Shown here piece by piece: positions 50,744 through 59,115 of a stretch of DNA of 64,000 nucleotides (the stretch's first letter is position 1; every line of letters begins with the position of its first letter). Below the pieces are notes generated by a model that worked only from the letters and a program-made list of their open reading frames with translations, was not told where the DNA came from and did not search any database. The DNA is from Frateuria hangzhouensis. GTDB lineage: Bacteria; Pseudomonadota; Gammaproteobacteria; Xanthomonadales; Rhodanobacteraceae. The DNA is taken from NCBI RefSeq assembly GCF_026410505.1, contig NZ_JAPMIU010000012.1, forward strand, positions 41,565 through 105,564, in the 5' to 3' direction. The position numbers and the translations under genes are program-made.

Positions 50744-51802
50744 ATGAAACGCCAAGCGATCCTTTCCCTTCTTGTCGCCATTGCCGCCGCCGCGGTAGTA
50801 CCTGCGGCCGCCGCGCAGGCGGCATCCACCGCCGCGATCCTGTTTTCCCGCACCTACGTGGCCGGTGACGGCTCGGCCTATTCGGGGCTGTATCGAGTCA
50901 AGCCGTCCGGCGAACACACTGTGCCGTTGACGTTCACGCTGCCGGGTGCCGAGTTCCGCGCCGGTGGCTGGTCGCCCGACGGCAGCCATGTCGTCTACGA
51001 GCGCACGGCCCCGGACCGGTCACTCGAGTCGCAGCTCTTCGTGGCCGATCGCCAGGGAGCGTATCGCCAGGTCACCGGCGGCAGCTACCTTCACCAGCAA
51101 CCGTCGTGGGGCCCCGGCGGGCAGATCGCGTTTGTTTCCGATCGGGGAGACCACAACCTCTGTCTCTCCCTTACCCATGCGGACAACCAGGACCAGCGTG
51201 ACCTGTTCTGCCCGCACATTCTTGATCGCCCCAGCGAGCCGATGACCCTTTCCACCCCGAAGTGGAATCCGGCCGGAAGCAGGCTGATCCTCGAAGCGGC
51301 AGCCTGGGGAGACAGCCTGGACGGCGACTGGATTTCCCACGTCTACCGGGTGAACGTTGCCACGGGAGCTGCCATTGAACTCACCCTGCAACACTTGCCG
51401 GACCAGACCGAGTTGACCGTCGCGCCCGGCCTCAAGGCAGGGATATACGCCCGCCGGTACCAGATCGCCCCGATGTACCACGTGGACTTCGTGACCGGCA
51501 GTCTGACGGAGCTGGGGACCGGCCGTGCGCCGAAGTATTCCCGCGACGGGCGCAGGATCGCCTTCGATCGAGGCAACCAGGTGTACGTGATGGATGCCGA
51601 CGGCAGCGACATGTACGCGGTGATCGCGGATCCGGACCCCAATGCCGGTTACTCGGTCGCCGACTGGTCGGCTGACGGCACGCGGTTGCTGGTCAACCAG
51701 ACCGGCCTGGCGCCGCTGATGCAGGTCGTCGACCTGGCGACCGGCACCACGAGGGATGTAGGTGCGGGCAGCGCGGCTTACTACGGCTGGTACCACTTCT
51801 GA
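50744..51802 (+). CDS. Secreted TolB-like beta-propeller (PD40) protein
   Basis: This 352-residue protein (signal peptide to AQAA) has four or more WD40-like PD40 repeats, such as GGWSPDGSHVVYER, PSWGPGGQIAFVSDRG, KYSRDGRRIAFDRGNQVYVM and DWSADGTRLLVNQTG. These form a propeller as in TolB and peptidase propellers. No enzymatic domain follows. GGAG 9 bases before the ATG at 50744 favours it over the ATG 15 bases upstream. It may bind protein or glycan in the periplasm. Confidence 0.88.
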   Translation: MKRQAILSLLVAIAAAAVVPAAAAQAASTAAILFSRTYVAGDGSAYSGLYRVKPSGEHTVPLTFTLPGAEFRAGGWSPDGSHVVYERTAPDRSLESQLFVADRQGAYRQVTGGSYLHQQPSWGPGGQIAFVSDRGDHNLCLSLTHADNQDQRDLFCPHILDRPSEPMTLSTPKWNPAGSRLILEAAAWGDSLDGDWISHVYRVNVATGAAIELTLQHLPDQTELTVAPGLKAGIYARRYQIAPMYHVDFVTGSLTELGTGRAPKYSRDGRRIAFDRGNQVYVMDADGSDMYAVIADPDPNAGYSVADWSADGTRLLVNQTGLAPLMQVVDLATGTTRDVGAGSAAYYGWYHF

Positions 51803-51921
51803 TTCGCAGGTAGCCAGGGTTCGCACCCCGGAGGGTGGATGCGCCACCGGGGACGATGACCGGCGAAGGGAAAGCGGCTAACGACTCATGTCCGGTGAGT
51901 CGCGTCCCATCCATGAGTGCT

Positions 51922-52803
51922 TCAACCCGCCGGGACCAGATGCGTCCGTGCCTGCTCCACCACTGCTTGCCGCAGGCGTGTCAGCGCCGCTGACGGCGCG
52001 CCGGGGGCGGCATGCAGGCACAGGTCCACGCCCGGCAGCGACGGCAGGCCGTGGCGTTCGTCCAGGCGCATCAGCGCGGGCGGGAGATCGCCGCCCGTGC
52101 GCACGGTGATCCCCAGCCCCGCGGCCACGCCGGCCCACAGGCTGTGCAGGCTGGCGGTAACGAAAGCCGGCCGCCAGGCGATGCCGGCCCGGTCCAGCGC
52201 GGCCGTACCCGCCTTGCGGAAGAAACACGGCGGCTGGTAGAGCGCCAGGTCCAGCACCGTCGCGGGCCGCACGACCTCGCCCGTGCCTGCCGGTCCGATC
52301 CAGGCCATCGGCAACGTGGCCAGGCATTCTGCGTCCGCGCGCCCACCCTGGTTCATGGCGAGCACCAGATCGAGCTCGCCACGGTCGAGCCGTTCGAGCA
52401 GCAGCCGGTTGGGTTCGACCAGGACATCCACCCGCACCGCCGGATAGGCCTTGCGGAACTGCCCCAACGCCACCGGCAACCAGGATTCGGCGAAATCACC
52501 CGGCAGGCCGAAGCGCACCACGCCATCGATGGCCGCCCCGCGCACCGCGTGGATCGCCTCGTCGTTGAGCTCCAGGATGCGGCACGCGTAGTCGTGCACC
52601 CGGTCGCCCGCCTCGGTCAACACCACGCGGCGGCCCTGCTTGCGGAACAGCGGCTCGCCCAACTGCGATTCCAGCTTGCGCATCTGCTGGCTGACCGCCG
52701 AGGGCGATCGTCCGATCCGCTCCGCGGCGCGGGCCAGGCCGCCCAGGCGCAGGATCGCCACCAGGCTGCGCAAGGCGTCCATGTCGAGATTGGGGAGCGA
52801 CAT
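51922..52803 (-). CDS. LysR-type transcriptional regulator
   Basis: This 293-residue regulator has DMDALRSLVAILRLGGLARAAERIGRSPSAVSQQMRKLE as the DNA-binding part, and a substrate domain with FGLPGDFAESWLPVALGQF and GLGITVRTGG. It is divergent from the lipocalin-like gene at 52921, and an imperfect palindrome TTGAATTATTCGA lies between them (52830-52842). The lipocalin-like gene is therefore its likely target. The effector is unknown. Confidence 0.94.
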   Translation of the reverse strand: MSLPNLDMDALRSLVAILRLGGLARAAERIGRSPSAVSQQMRKLESQLGEPLFRKQGRRVVLTEAGDRVHDYACRILELNDEAIHAVRGAAIDGVVRFGLPGDFAESWLPVALGQFRKAYPAVRVDVLVEPNRLLLERLDRGELDLVLAMNQGGRADAECLATLPMAWIGPAGTGEVVRPATVLDLALYQPPCFFRKAGTAALDRAGIAWRPAFVTASLHSLWAGVAAGLGITVRTGGDLPPALMRLDERHGLPSLPGVDLCLHAAPGAPSAALTRLRQAVVEQARTHLVPAG

Positions 52804-52829
52804 TGGTAAGCCATTCGAAAGTATTGGCC

Positions 52830-52842
52830 TTGAATTATTCGA
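52830..52842. promoter_or_regulatory. Possible LysR operator
   Basis: TTGAAT-T-ATTCGA is symmetric except for one pair. It lies in the 117-base gap between the LysR gene and the divergent lipocalin-like gene. Confidence 0.35.
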
Positions 52843-52920
52843 TTTTTCCGCATATCGGCAAGCCCTACGATCGGCCAGGCCTAACCCACGAGTGCGCCAC
52901 CGATCCGAAGGAGCAAACCC

Positions 52921-53442
52921 ATGAGCCTGCACCGCACACTCTCCCGCCTTGCCGCCACCGCCGTTCTGCTGCCAACCCTGGCTTGGACCACCGGCGCCAG
53001 CGCGACCGACGCCCGCGGCGACGTTCCGCTTGCCGGCACCTGGACGCTGGTGGCAGCCGACGTGCTGCATCCGGACGGCTCGCGCGCGCACGACTACGGC
53101 GATGCGCCGAAGGGCCTGCTGCTGATCGACCACGTGGGGCACTACTCGCTTCAGCTTTACCGCTCCGACCGCGCGCGCTTCGCCCACCCGGCCAAGGCCA
53201 AGGCCAGCGCACAGGAATACCGGGCCGCGGTGATGGGCTCGAGCACCCACTACGGCACGCTTGCGGTCGAAGCGGACCGGCACGAACTGGTGTTCCATAT
53301 CGAAAGTGCCTCCTTCCCCAATTGGGAAGGGCAGGAGCAACGGCGCTCCTTCGAATTGAAGGGCGACACGCTCAGCTATCGGGTGCCGCCGCGACCGGAC
53401 GGCAACGTGCCCATCTCCGTCTGGCGACGCATCGGCGATTGA
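52921..53442 (+). CDS. Secreted lipocalin-like domain protein
   Basis: This 173-residue exported protein has a signal peptide to about residue 28. The mature part starts PLAGTWTLVAADVLHPDGS, then KGLLLIDHVGHYSLQLYR and ends LSYRVPPRPDGNVPISVWRR. This is the Lipocalin_5 (PF13924) pattern of an eight-strand barrel binding small hydrophobic molecules. It probably belongs to the regulon of the divergent LysR gene. Confidence 0.87.
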   Translation: MSLHRTLSRLAATAVLLPTLAWTTGASATDARGDVPLAGTWTLVAADVLHPDGSRAHDYGDAPKGLLLIDHVGHYSLQLYRSDRARFAHPAKAKASAQEYRAAVMGSSTHYGTLAVEADRHELVFHIESASFPNWEGQEQRRSFELKGDTLSYRVPPRPDGNVPISVWRRIGD

Positions 53443-53603
53443 GCCGCCGCGCACCAGCCAGGGCTCACCTAGCGCCCGCTGCTGCTGGCGGCGGGCGCGT
53501 GGATCTCCGCAATGGCGTTTCGCGCCGCGTGAACTCGGGATAAGTGAAGCTGCCTGTCAGCTCCGCAGCTCGGTTTGTCATTTGCTTTCCCACAGGAGTT
53601 GTC

Positions 53604-54470
53604 ATGCGTCTGCTGTCGCGCATTTTCCTGCTTTCCGGGCTTGCGCTCGCGTCGGGCATAGCCAGCGCCGAGGCTTCGTCGGACGCACACGACCTTCGTG
53701 TGATGACTTTCAACGTGCGCTACGGCGAGGCGGATGACGGCATCAACGCCTGGCCCCAACGACGCAACCTGATGGTGCGGGTCATCAAGCAGGAACATCC
53801 GGACATCATGGGCACGCAGGAGCTGCTCTCGCCACAGGGCGATTACCTGGCGCAGCACCTGCCGGACTACACATGGTTCGGCATGGGCCGCAACGGCAAC
53901 GAGATCAACAAGAACAGCAACGAACACATGGGCGTGTTCTACGACAAGACGCGCCTGGACGTGCTCGAGTCCGGCAACTTCTGGCTCTCGCAGACACCGG
54001 ACAAGCCCGGAAGCATTGGCGCGGGCCTGTTGATGCCCCGCATGGTCACCTGGGCGAAATTCCGGGATCGGCGCAGCGGCAAGGCGTTCTACTACTACGA
54101 CACGCACTTTCCCTACCGCGACGGCGAGGAGGCCGAGGCGACCCGCGAGCGCTGCGCCGAGCAGATCCGGCAACGTCTGGCGCAGTTGCCCGGCTCGGTG
54201 CCGGTCGTCCTGACCGGCGACTTCAACACCACGCCGGACAGCAGGACGCATGCTTCCCTGACCGAAGTCCTCCACGATGCGCGCACGTCGGCACCGCGGC
54301 GCGAAGGCCAGGAAGGCACCTTCCACAATTTCACCGGCAAGGCGGACCGTCGCATCGACTGGATCCTCTACCGCGGCATGAAAGCCGAGGCCGTGCGCAC
54401 GATCACCACGCACGACGGCAAGGTCTACCCGTCCGACCACTTTCCCGTGGTTGCCGATTTCAGCTGGTAG
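53604..54470 (+). CDS. Secreted endonuclease/exonuclease/phosphatase family protein
   Basis: This 288-residue protein (signal peptide to ASA) has the EEP fold: MTFNVRYGEADDG (Asn), MGTQE (metal Glu), YYYDTHFPYRDGEE, LTGDFNTTPDS (Asp/Asn) and the terminal SDHFPV (Asp-His). Close relatives are secreted phosphodiesterases and sphingomyelinase-like hydrolases of Xanthomonadales and Bacteroidetes. AGGAG 5 bases before the ATG sets the start. It may cleave glycerol- or sugar-phosphate diesters near the neighbouring glycan locus, but this is inference. Confidence 0.92.
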   Translation: MRLLSRIFLLSGLALASGIASAEASSDAHDLRVMTFNVRYGEADDGINAWPQRRNLMVRVIKQEHPDIMGTQELLSPQGDYLAQHLPDYTWFGMGRNGNEINKNSNEHMGVFYDKTRLDVLESGNFWLSQTPDKPGSIGAGLLMPRMVTWAKFRDRRSGKAFYYYDTHFPYRDGEEAEATRERCAEQIRQRLAQLPGSVPVVLTGDFNTTPDSRTHASLTEVLHDARTSAPRREGQEGTFHNFTGKADRRIDWILYRGMKAEAVRTITTHDGKVYPSDHFPVVADFSW

Positions 54471-54477
54471 GCCATGG

Positions 54478-54530
54478 GTGGGCGATCTGGCTATCGCTCG
54501 AGAGGGCATCGCCCACGAGTGGGCTCCTAC
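54478..54530. repeat. REP-like element, family A, second copy
   Basis: GTGGGCGAT (54478-54486) and the full right arm ATCGCCCACGAGTGGGCTCC plus TAC (54508-54530) match the element at 9827-9888 with one change. The left arm has lost its outer half. It lies between the convergent phosphodiesterase and bglX genes. Confidence 0.8.
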
Positions 54531-54552
54531 AAGGAGAGATCGCGTTACGCCG

Positions 54553-56937
54553 CTACTGGCGAACGTCGAACTCCGCCTGCTCCGTCGCCTGCGAGCTGCC
54601 GCCGACCCATACCGTGTAGTGCGTGGGTTCCACCACCTGGCGGCTGTGCACGTCATAGAACGACAGCTCCGGGAAACCGAGCTCGAAGCGCAGCTGCCGT
54701 GACTCACCCGGTTTCAGCGTCACGCGCTGGAAGCCCTTCAGGCTGCGCACCGGCTGCTCGACGCTGGCGCCGAGGTTGCGCACGTACAACTGGGCGATCT
54801 CGGTGCCTTCGCGCTTGCCGGTGTTGGTCAGCGTGGCCGTGACCGTGACCAATGATTTCGCGCCGGGACGGTTGGCCTCGGCCAGCGGCAGCGTGGCGCG
54901 CGAAACACGCACGTCGGAATAGGCGAAGCTCGTGTAACCCAATCCATAGCCGAACGGGAAGAGCGCGTCGTTCGGCACGTCGATGTAGCGCGAGACGAAA
55001 CGCGTTTCGCCCCCGCTGGGCGGTTTGGACAGGTCCGCAGCCCCAGCGGGACGACCGGTCGGGAACTGGGCGTAGTACAGCGGCTCCTGCCCGACCGCGC
55101 GCGGGAAGCTCATCGGCAGCTTGCCGCTGGGCGCCACGTCGCCGAACAGCACGTTGGCCAGGGCGTTGCCCGCTTCTGTTCCCGGGAACCACACCGCCAT
55201 GATCGCTGGCACGTGCCTGGCCGCCCAGTCCAGCACCAGCGGCCGGCCGGAGAACACCAGCAGCACCACCGGCTTGCCGGTGGCGGCGATCTTCTCCAGC
55301 AGTTGTTGCTGGTTGCCCGGCAGATCCAGGTAGGCGCGCGAGCCGGCTTCGCCGCTCATCTCCGACGATTCGCCCAATGCCATGACCACCACGTCGGCCT
55401 GCCGGGCTGCCTGCAGCGCGGCATCGAAGCCCGCGGTCGAATCGCTCAGGATGTCGGTGCCATGCGCAAACATCAGGTGACCGCCACGCTGCTGCATGCG
55501 CCGCTCCAGTGCCTGGCGCAACGTCACCACGTCGGATGCCTGCGTTGCCCCGCCCCAGGCGCCCTGCATCTCGTTGGAGGCATCGGCGAGTGGGCCGATC
55601 AACGCCACCGACTTCACCTCGTTGCCCAGCGGCAGCACCGCGGTGCCACCGACCGGCGCATTGCGCAGCAGCACGAACGACTCCTCGGCGGCGCGACGCA
55701 CCAGCGGGCGATGCTCCGCCACCGCGTGCGTCACCTCGACGCCCTGCGCGTAGGGATGCTCGAACAGGCCCAGCGCGAACTTCACCCGCAGCACGCGACG
55801 CACGGCCTCGTCCACGGTCGCCATCGACAGCCTGTGCGCGGCCAGCAGCTTCGGGATCTGGGTGTCGTAGAAGTGGGACATCATATCCACCTCGACGCCC
55901 GCCTCCAGCGCCTTCTCCGTCGCGGTGGCGGCGTCGAGCGCGATGCCATGGTGGGTCAGTTCCATCACCGACGTGTAATCGCTGACCACGAAGCCGTTGA
56001 AGCCCCATTCCTTGCGCAGGATCTCGTCCATCAGGTACGGATCGGCCGTCGCCGGCACCCCGTTGAGCGCATTGAACGAGCTCATCATGGTCGCCGCGCC
56101 GGCCTCGACCGCGGCCTTGTACGGCGGCAGGTAGACCTGGCGCAGGCGGATGTCGGACATGTCGGTGGTGTTGTACTCGCGCCCGGCCTCGGCCGCGCCG
56201 TAGGCAGCGAAGTGCTTGACCGAGGCGGCGACGCTGTCCGGTCGGGACAGATCGTTGCCCTGGTAGCCACGCACGTAGGCGCGCGCCATCGCCGAGCCCA
56301 GGTACGGGTCCTCGCCCGCGCCTTCGGTCGAGCGACCCCACCGGGCATCGCGCGAGATATCCACCATCGGCGAGTAAAACCACTTCACGCCGGCGGTGGT
56401 CGCTTCGGTCGCGGCCATGTGGGAAAGCTGCTGCACCAGCGCGGTATCCCACGACGCGGCCAGGCCCAAAGGCACCGGATAGATGGTGCGGTAGCCGTGG
56501 ATCACGTCCGCGCCGAACAGGATCGGGATGTGCAGGCGGCTGTGCATCGCCGCCTCCTGGAAGGCACGCGTCTTTTCGGCACCGATCACGTTGAGCATCG
56601 AGCCGAGCCGGCCCTGCCTGGCCAGCGCCATGGCGTCGACCTCGGTCTTGGTTTCCGGGTTGGCGGCGAGTGCGGTGTCGCCGTTGGCGGTGGTCGGCGC
56701 GCTGAAGCCCTGGTCGTTGTACTGCACGAGCTGGCCGATCTTTTCCTCCAGCGTCATCTGCTTGAGCACCGCCTCGACCCGTTGTTCGATCCCGGGCGAG
56801 GCCAGTTGCGCGTTCGACGGCGCCACGGCACGGGGCGACGCGCGCGCGGCCTGCTCCGCGGCATGGGCCACTGCACAGGCAAACGTGCCGGCGAGCAGCA
56901 GTACGACGGGGCGCAGGGAGATCGTTGGACGTTTCAT
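54553..56937 (-). CDS. bglX: Periplasmic GH3 beta-glucosidase
   Basis: This hydrolyses terminal beta-glucosides from oligosaccharides in the periplasm. Its 794 residues have a signal peptide (to AHA), the GH3 N-terminal domain (EEKIGQLVQYND, PILFGADVIHGYRTIYP, KHFAAYGAAEAGREYN), the nucleophile Asp320 in GFVVSDYTSV, the C-terminal GH3 domain (ALGESSEMSGEAGSR with the candidate acid/base Glu) and an FnIII-like tail. BglX relatives act on beta-1,2- and beta-1,3-linked glucose. A LacI-type operator is found just before the start. It is divergent from the GH43-like gene. Confidence 0.96.
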   Translation of the reverse strand: MKRPTISLRPVVLLLAGTFACAVAHAAEQAARASPRAVAPSNAQLASPGIEQRVEAVLKQMTLEEKIGQLVQYNDQGFSAPTTANGDTALAANPETKTEVDAMALARQGRLGSMLNVIGAEKTRAFQEAAMHSRLHIPILFGADVIHGYRTIYPVPLGLAASWDTALVQQLSHMAATEATTAGVKWFYSPMVDISRDARWGRSTEGAGEDPYLGSAMARAYVRGYQGNDLSRPDSVAASVKHFAAYGAAEAGREYNTTDMSDIRLRQVYLPPYKAAVEAGAATMMSSFNALNGVPATADPYLMDEILRKEWGFNGFVVSDYTSVMELTHHGIALDAATATEKALEAGVEVDMMSHFYDTQIPKLLAAHRLSMATVDEAVRRVLRVKFALGLFEHPYAQGVEVTHAVAEHRPLVRRAAEESFVLLRNAPVGGTAVLPLGNEVKSVALIGPLADASNEMQGAWGGATQASDVVTLRQALERRMQQRGGHLMFAHGTDILSDSTAGFDAALQAARQADVVVMALGESSEMSGEAGSRAYLDLPGNQQQLLEKIAATGKPVVLLVFSGRPLVLDWAARHVPAIMAVWFPGTEAGNALANVLFGDVAPSGKLPMSFPRAVGQEPLYYAQFPTGRPAGAADLSKPPSGGETRFVSRYIDVPNDALFPFGYGLGYTSFAYSDVRVSRATLPLAEANRPGAKSLVTVTATLTNTGKREGTEIAQLYVRNLGASVEQPVRSLKGFQRVTLKPGESRQLRFELGFPELSFYDVHSRQVVEPTHYTVWVGGSSQATEQAEFDVRQ

Positions 56938-56975
56938 GGCGGCGTGGCATGCGGGCGGCTGCGCCCGCTTGAATG

Positions 56976-56989
56976 TGAAGACGTTTACA
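56976..56989. promoter_or_regulatory. LacI-family type operator
   Basis: TGAAGACGTTTACA is an imperfect palindrome around the ACGT core, matching the TGwAAACGTTTwCA pattern of LacI/GalR regulators. It lies 39 bases before bglX and 55 before the GH43-like gene, so one repressor could control both. No LacI gene is in the window. Confidence 0.6.
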
Positions 56990-57043
56990 CGAGCGGGTGT
57001 GAAAAGATTCAGATCTCCCCTCGGTCCCGCGAGGTCGCACGCG

Positions 57044-58897
57044 ATGCCACGCACCTGCCCCATCCGCTCCCTGCTCGCCCCTGCCCTGTTGCTGGCCGGG
57101 AGTCTCGCAGCCCCCACGGTCGGCGCGGCGGTCAACACGCATGCGCGCACCTGGGCCAACCCGGTCGACGTGGACTACCGCTATAACTACGAGCAGATGA
57201 ACCAGGGCATCTCCTACCGCACCGGCGCCGACCCGGTGGTGCTGCGCTACGGCGATGCCTATTACCTGTTCCTGACCCTGGCCGACGGCTACTGGCGTTC
57301 CACCGACCTGGTGCACTGGGATTTCATCAAGCCGGACCGCTGGCCCTTCGACGGCCCGGTGGCGCCGGCCACGCTGGTCGCCGACGGCAAGCTGTTCCTG
57401 ATGCAGTCGGCGATGGAGCCGGTCCCGCTGCTGTACTCCACCGATCCGGCGCACGGCCACTGGCAGTTCTGGACCCGGCTGCTACCGCCGGTCCCCGGTG
57501 CGGTCTGGGCGGGCCACGAGAGCGAGATGAAGCCCGGCGACCTGCCGCCCGGCCCGTGGGACCCGGGTCTGTTCCGTGACCGGGACGGCAAGACCTACCT
57601 GTACTGGGATTCCTCCAACGTCTTTCCGCTGTACGGTGCGCAGATCGACCTGGCGCTGGACCACGCTGACGAAGGCGAAGGCAAGCGCGTCACCTTCGTC
57701 AGCAAGCCGCAGGCCCTGCTGCGCCTGCACCCGGGTGAGCACGGCTGGGAGCGCTTCGGCCAGGACCATACCGACGAAAGCATCGACCCGTACGTCGAGG
57801 GCGCCTGGATGAACCGCCACGGCGACACCTATTACTTGCAGTACGGTGCCCCCGGCACCGAGTTCAACGTCTACGCCACCGGCGTCTACACCAGCGACAA
57901 GCCGCTGGGGCCATTCCACTACGCGCCCTACAACCCGGTCGGCTACAAGCCCGGCGGCTTCGTGGTGGGCGCGGGTCACGGGTCCACTTTCGACGACGTT
58001 TATGGCAACACATGGAACACCGGCACCATGTGGGTGGGTGTCAACTGGAAGTTCGAGCGCCGCGTCGACCTGTTCCCGGCCGGCTTCCACAACGACGGCC
58101 AGATGTGGGTCGACACCCGCTTCGGCGATTTCCCGCAGCGCATGCCCGACCACAAGCTCAAACCTGGCGAGAGCACGTTCACCGGCTGGATGCTGCTGTC
58201 CTGGCGCAAGCACGCCAGCGCCTCGTCGCAGTTGCCCGGCCACGGGCCGGCCGAGGTCACCGACGAAAACCCGCGCACCTGTTGGGTCGCCGCGCAGAGC
58301 ACTCCGGGCCAGACGCTCACTGTCGATCTCGGTGCCAAGCGGACGGTGCGCGCGGTGCAGGTGAACTTCACCGACTACAAGGCGGGCCGCTACGGCGACG
58401 CGCCGGACATCGTCACCCGGTTCAAGCTCGAAGGCTCCGCCGACGGCACGCACTGGACCATGCTGGCCGACCTTTCCCACGAGCAGCGCGACCGGCCCAA
58501 CGCCTACCTGGAACTCGACCAGCCCGCGCGCATCCGCTACGTGCGCTACGTGCACATGCACGTCGGCGCGAAACACCTGGCGATCTCCGACCTGCGCGTG
58601 TTCGGCAACGCCGAGGGTGCGCCGCCGCCGGCACCGGAGCTGGTCTCCGCCACCCGCGACGCGGACGCACGCAACGCCGAGATCGACTGGAAGCCGGTAC
58701 CGGGCGCCGTGGGCTACAACGTGCGCTGGGGCCTGGCCGCTGACCGCCTGCACGAGACCTACCAGCGCTTTGCCGACCAACCCACGCACCTGCAACTGCG
58801 CGCGCTCAACAAGGGCGTGCGCTACGCGGTGGCCGTCGAGGCGTTCGACGAACACGGGGTGTCGGAACTGTCGCGAGTGGTAACGCTCGAACCCTGA
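57044..58897 (+). CDS. GH43-like glycosidase with CBM32 and fibronectin III domains
   Basis: This 617-residue secreted enzyme has a signal peptide (to VGA). The five-bladed propeller of GH43 has the candidate triad Asp63 (RTGADPVVLRYGD), Asp173 (PPGPWDPGLFRD) and Glu252 (SIDPYVEGAWMN). Residues about 395-530 form a discoidin/CBM32 domain (VTDENPRTCWVAAQ, RYVRYVHMHVGAKHLAISDL), and about 535-617 an FnIII domain (AEIDWKPVPGAVGYNVRWG). Both help bind sugar. Activity on arabinan, xylan or other beta-linked polymers cannot be decided. It is divergent from bglX under a shared operator. Confidence 0.88.
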   Translation: MPRTCPIRSLLAPALLLAGSLAAPTVGAAVNTHARTWANPVDVDYRYNYEQMNQGISYRTGADPVVLRYGDAYYLFLTLADGYWRSTDLVHWDFIKPDRWPFDGPVAPATLVADGKLFLMQSAMEPVPLLYSTDPAHGHWQFWTRLLPPVPGAVWAGHESEMKPGDLPPGPWDPGLFRDRDGKTYLYWDSSNVFPLYGAQIDLALDHADEGEGKRVTFVSKPQALLRLHPGEHGWERFGQDHTDESIDPYVEGAWMNRHGDTYYLQYGAPGTEFNVYATGVYTSDKPLGPFHYAPYNPVGYKPGGFVVGAGHGSTFDDVYGNTWNTGTMWVGVNWKFERRVDLFPAGFHNDGQMWVDTRFGDFPQRMPDHKLKPGESTFTGWMLLSWRKHASASSQLPGHGPAEVTDENPRTCWVAAQSTPGQTLTVDLGAKRTVRAVQVNFTDYKAGRYGDAPDIVTRFKLEGSADGTHWTMLADLSHEQRDRPNAYLELDQPARIRYVRYVHMHVGAKHLAISDLRVFGNAEGAPPPAPELVSATRDADARNAEIDWKPVPGAVGYNVRWGLAADRLHETYQRFADQPTHLQLRALNKGVRYAVAVEAFDEHGVSELSRVVTLEP

Positions 58898-58956
58898 GCA
58901 GAAAGCGAGCCGGGCGACCATCCCGGCCGATCAGGGTACCCCTTTGCAAGCGACAG

Positions 58957-59054
58957 CTCCTCCCCCTGCTTGCAGGGGGAGGTTGGGAGGGGGTTGCACG
59001 GGCGGAGCGTAAGAGCACCCATCCCCAACCCTCCCCTGCAAGCAGGGGAGGGAG
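58957..59054. repeat. Long inverted repeat between convergent glycosidase genes, family D
   Basis: Two G/C-rich arms, CCCCCTGCTTGCAGGGGGAG followed by GTTGGGAGGGGGTTG (from 58957) and AACCCTCCCCTGCAAGCAGG followed by GGAGG (to 59054), flank about 30 bases. The arms are imperfect complements. Their inner hairpin (CCCCTGCNTGCAGGGG) is itself symmetric. The element sits between convergent genes and may stop transcription both ways. Confidence 0.75.
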
Positions 59055-59115
59055 TCATCGTGCGACGCTCCGACAGCAAGCCTGCTCCGTCCACGGACGG
59101 GTGCGACGGAATGCG

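Noticed and set aside
55213..57186. A 657-codon plus-strand frame
   Set aside because: It is antisense to bglX. Only the GH43-like gene starting at 57044 in another frame is real here.
54704..57460. A 918-codon minus-strand frame
   Set aside because: It is an out-of-frame reading of bglX on the same strand. The bglX frame has all GH3 motifs.
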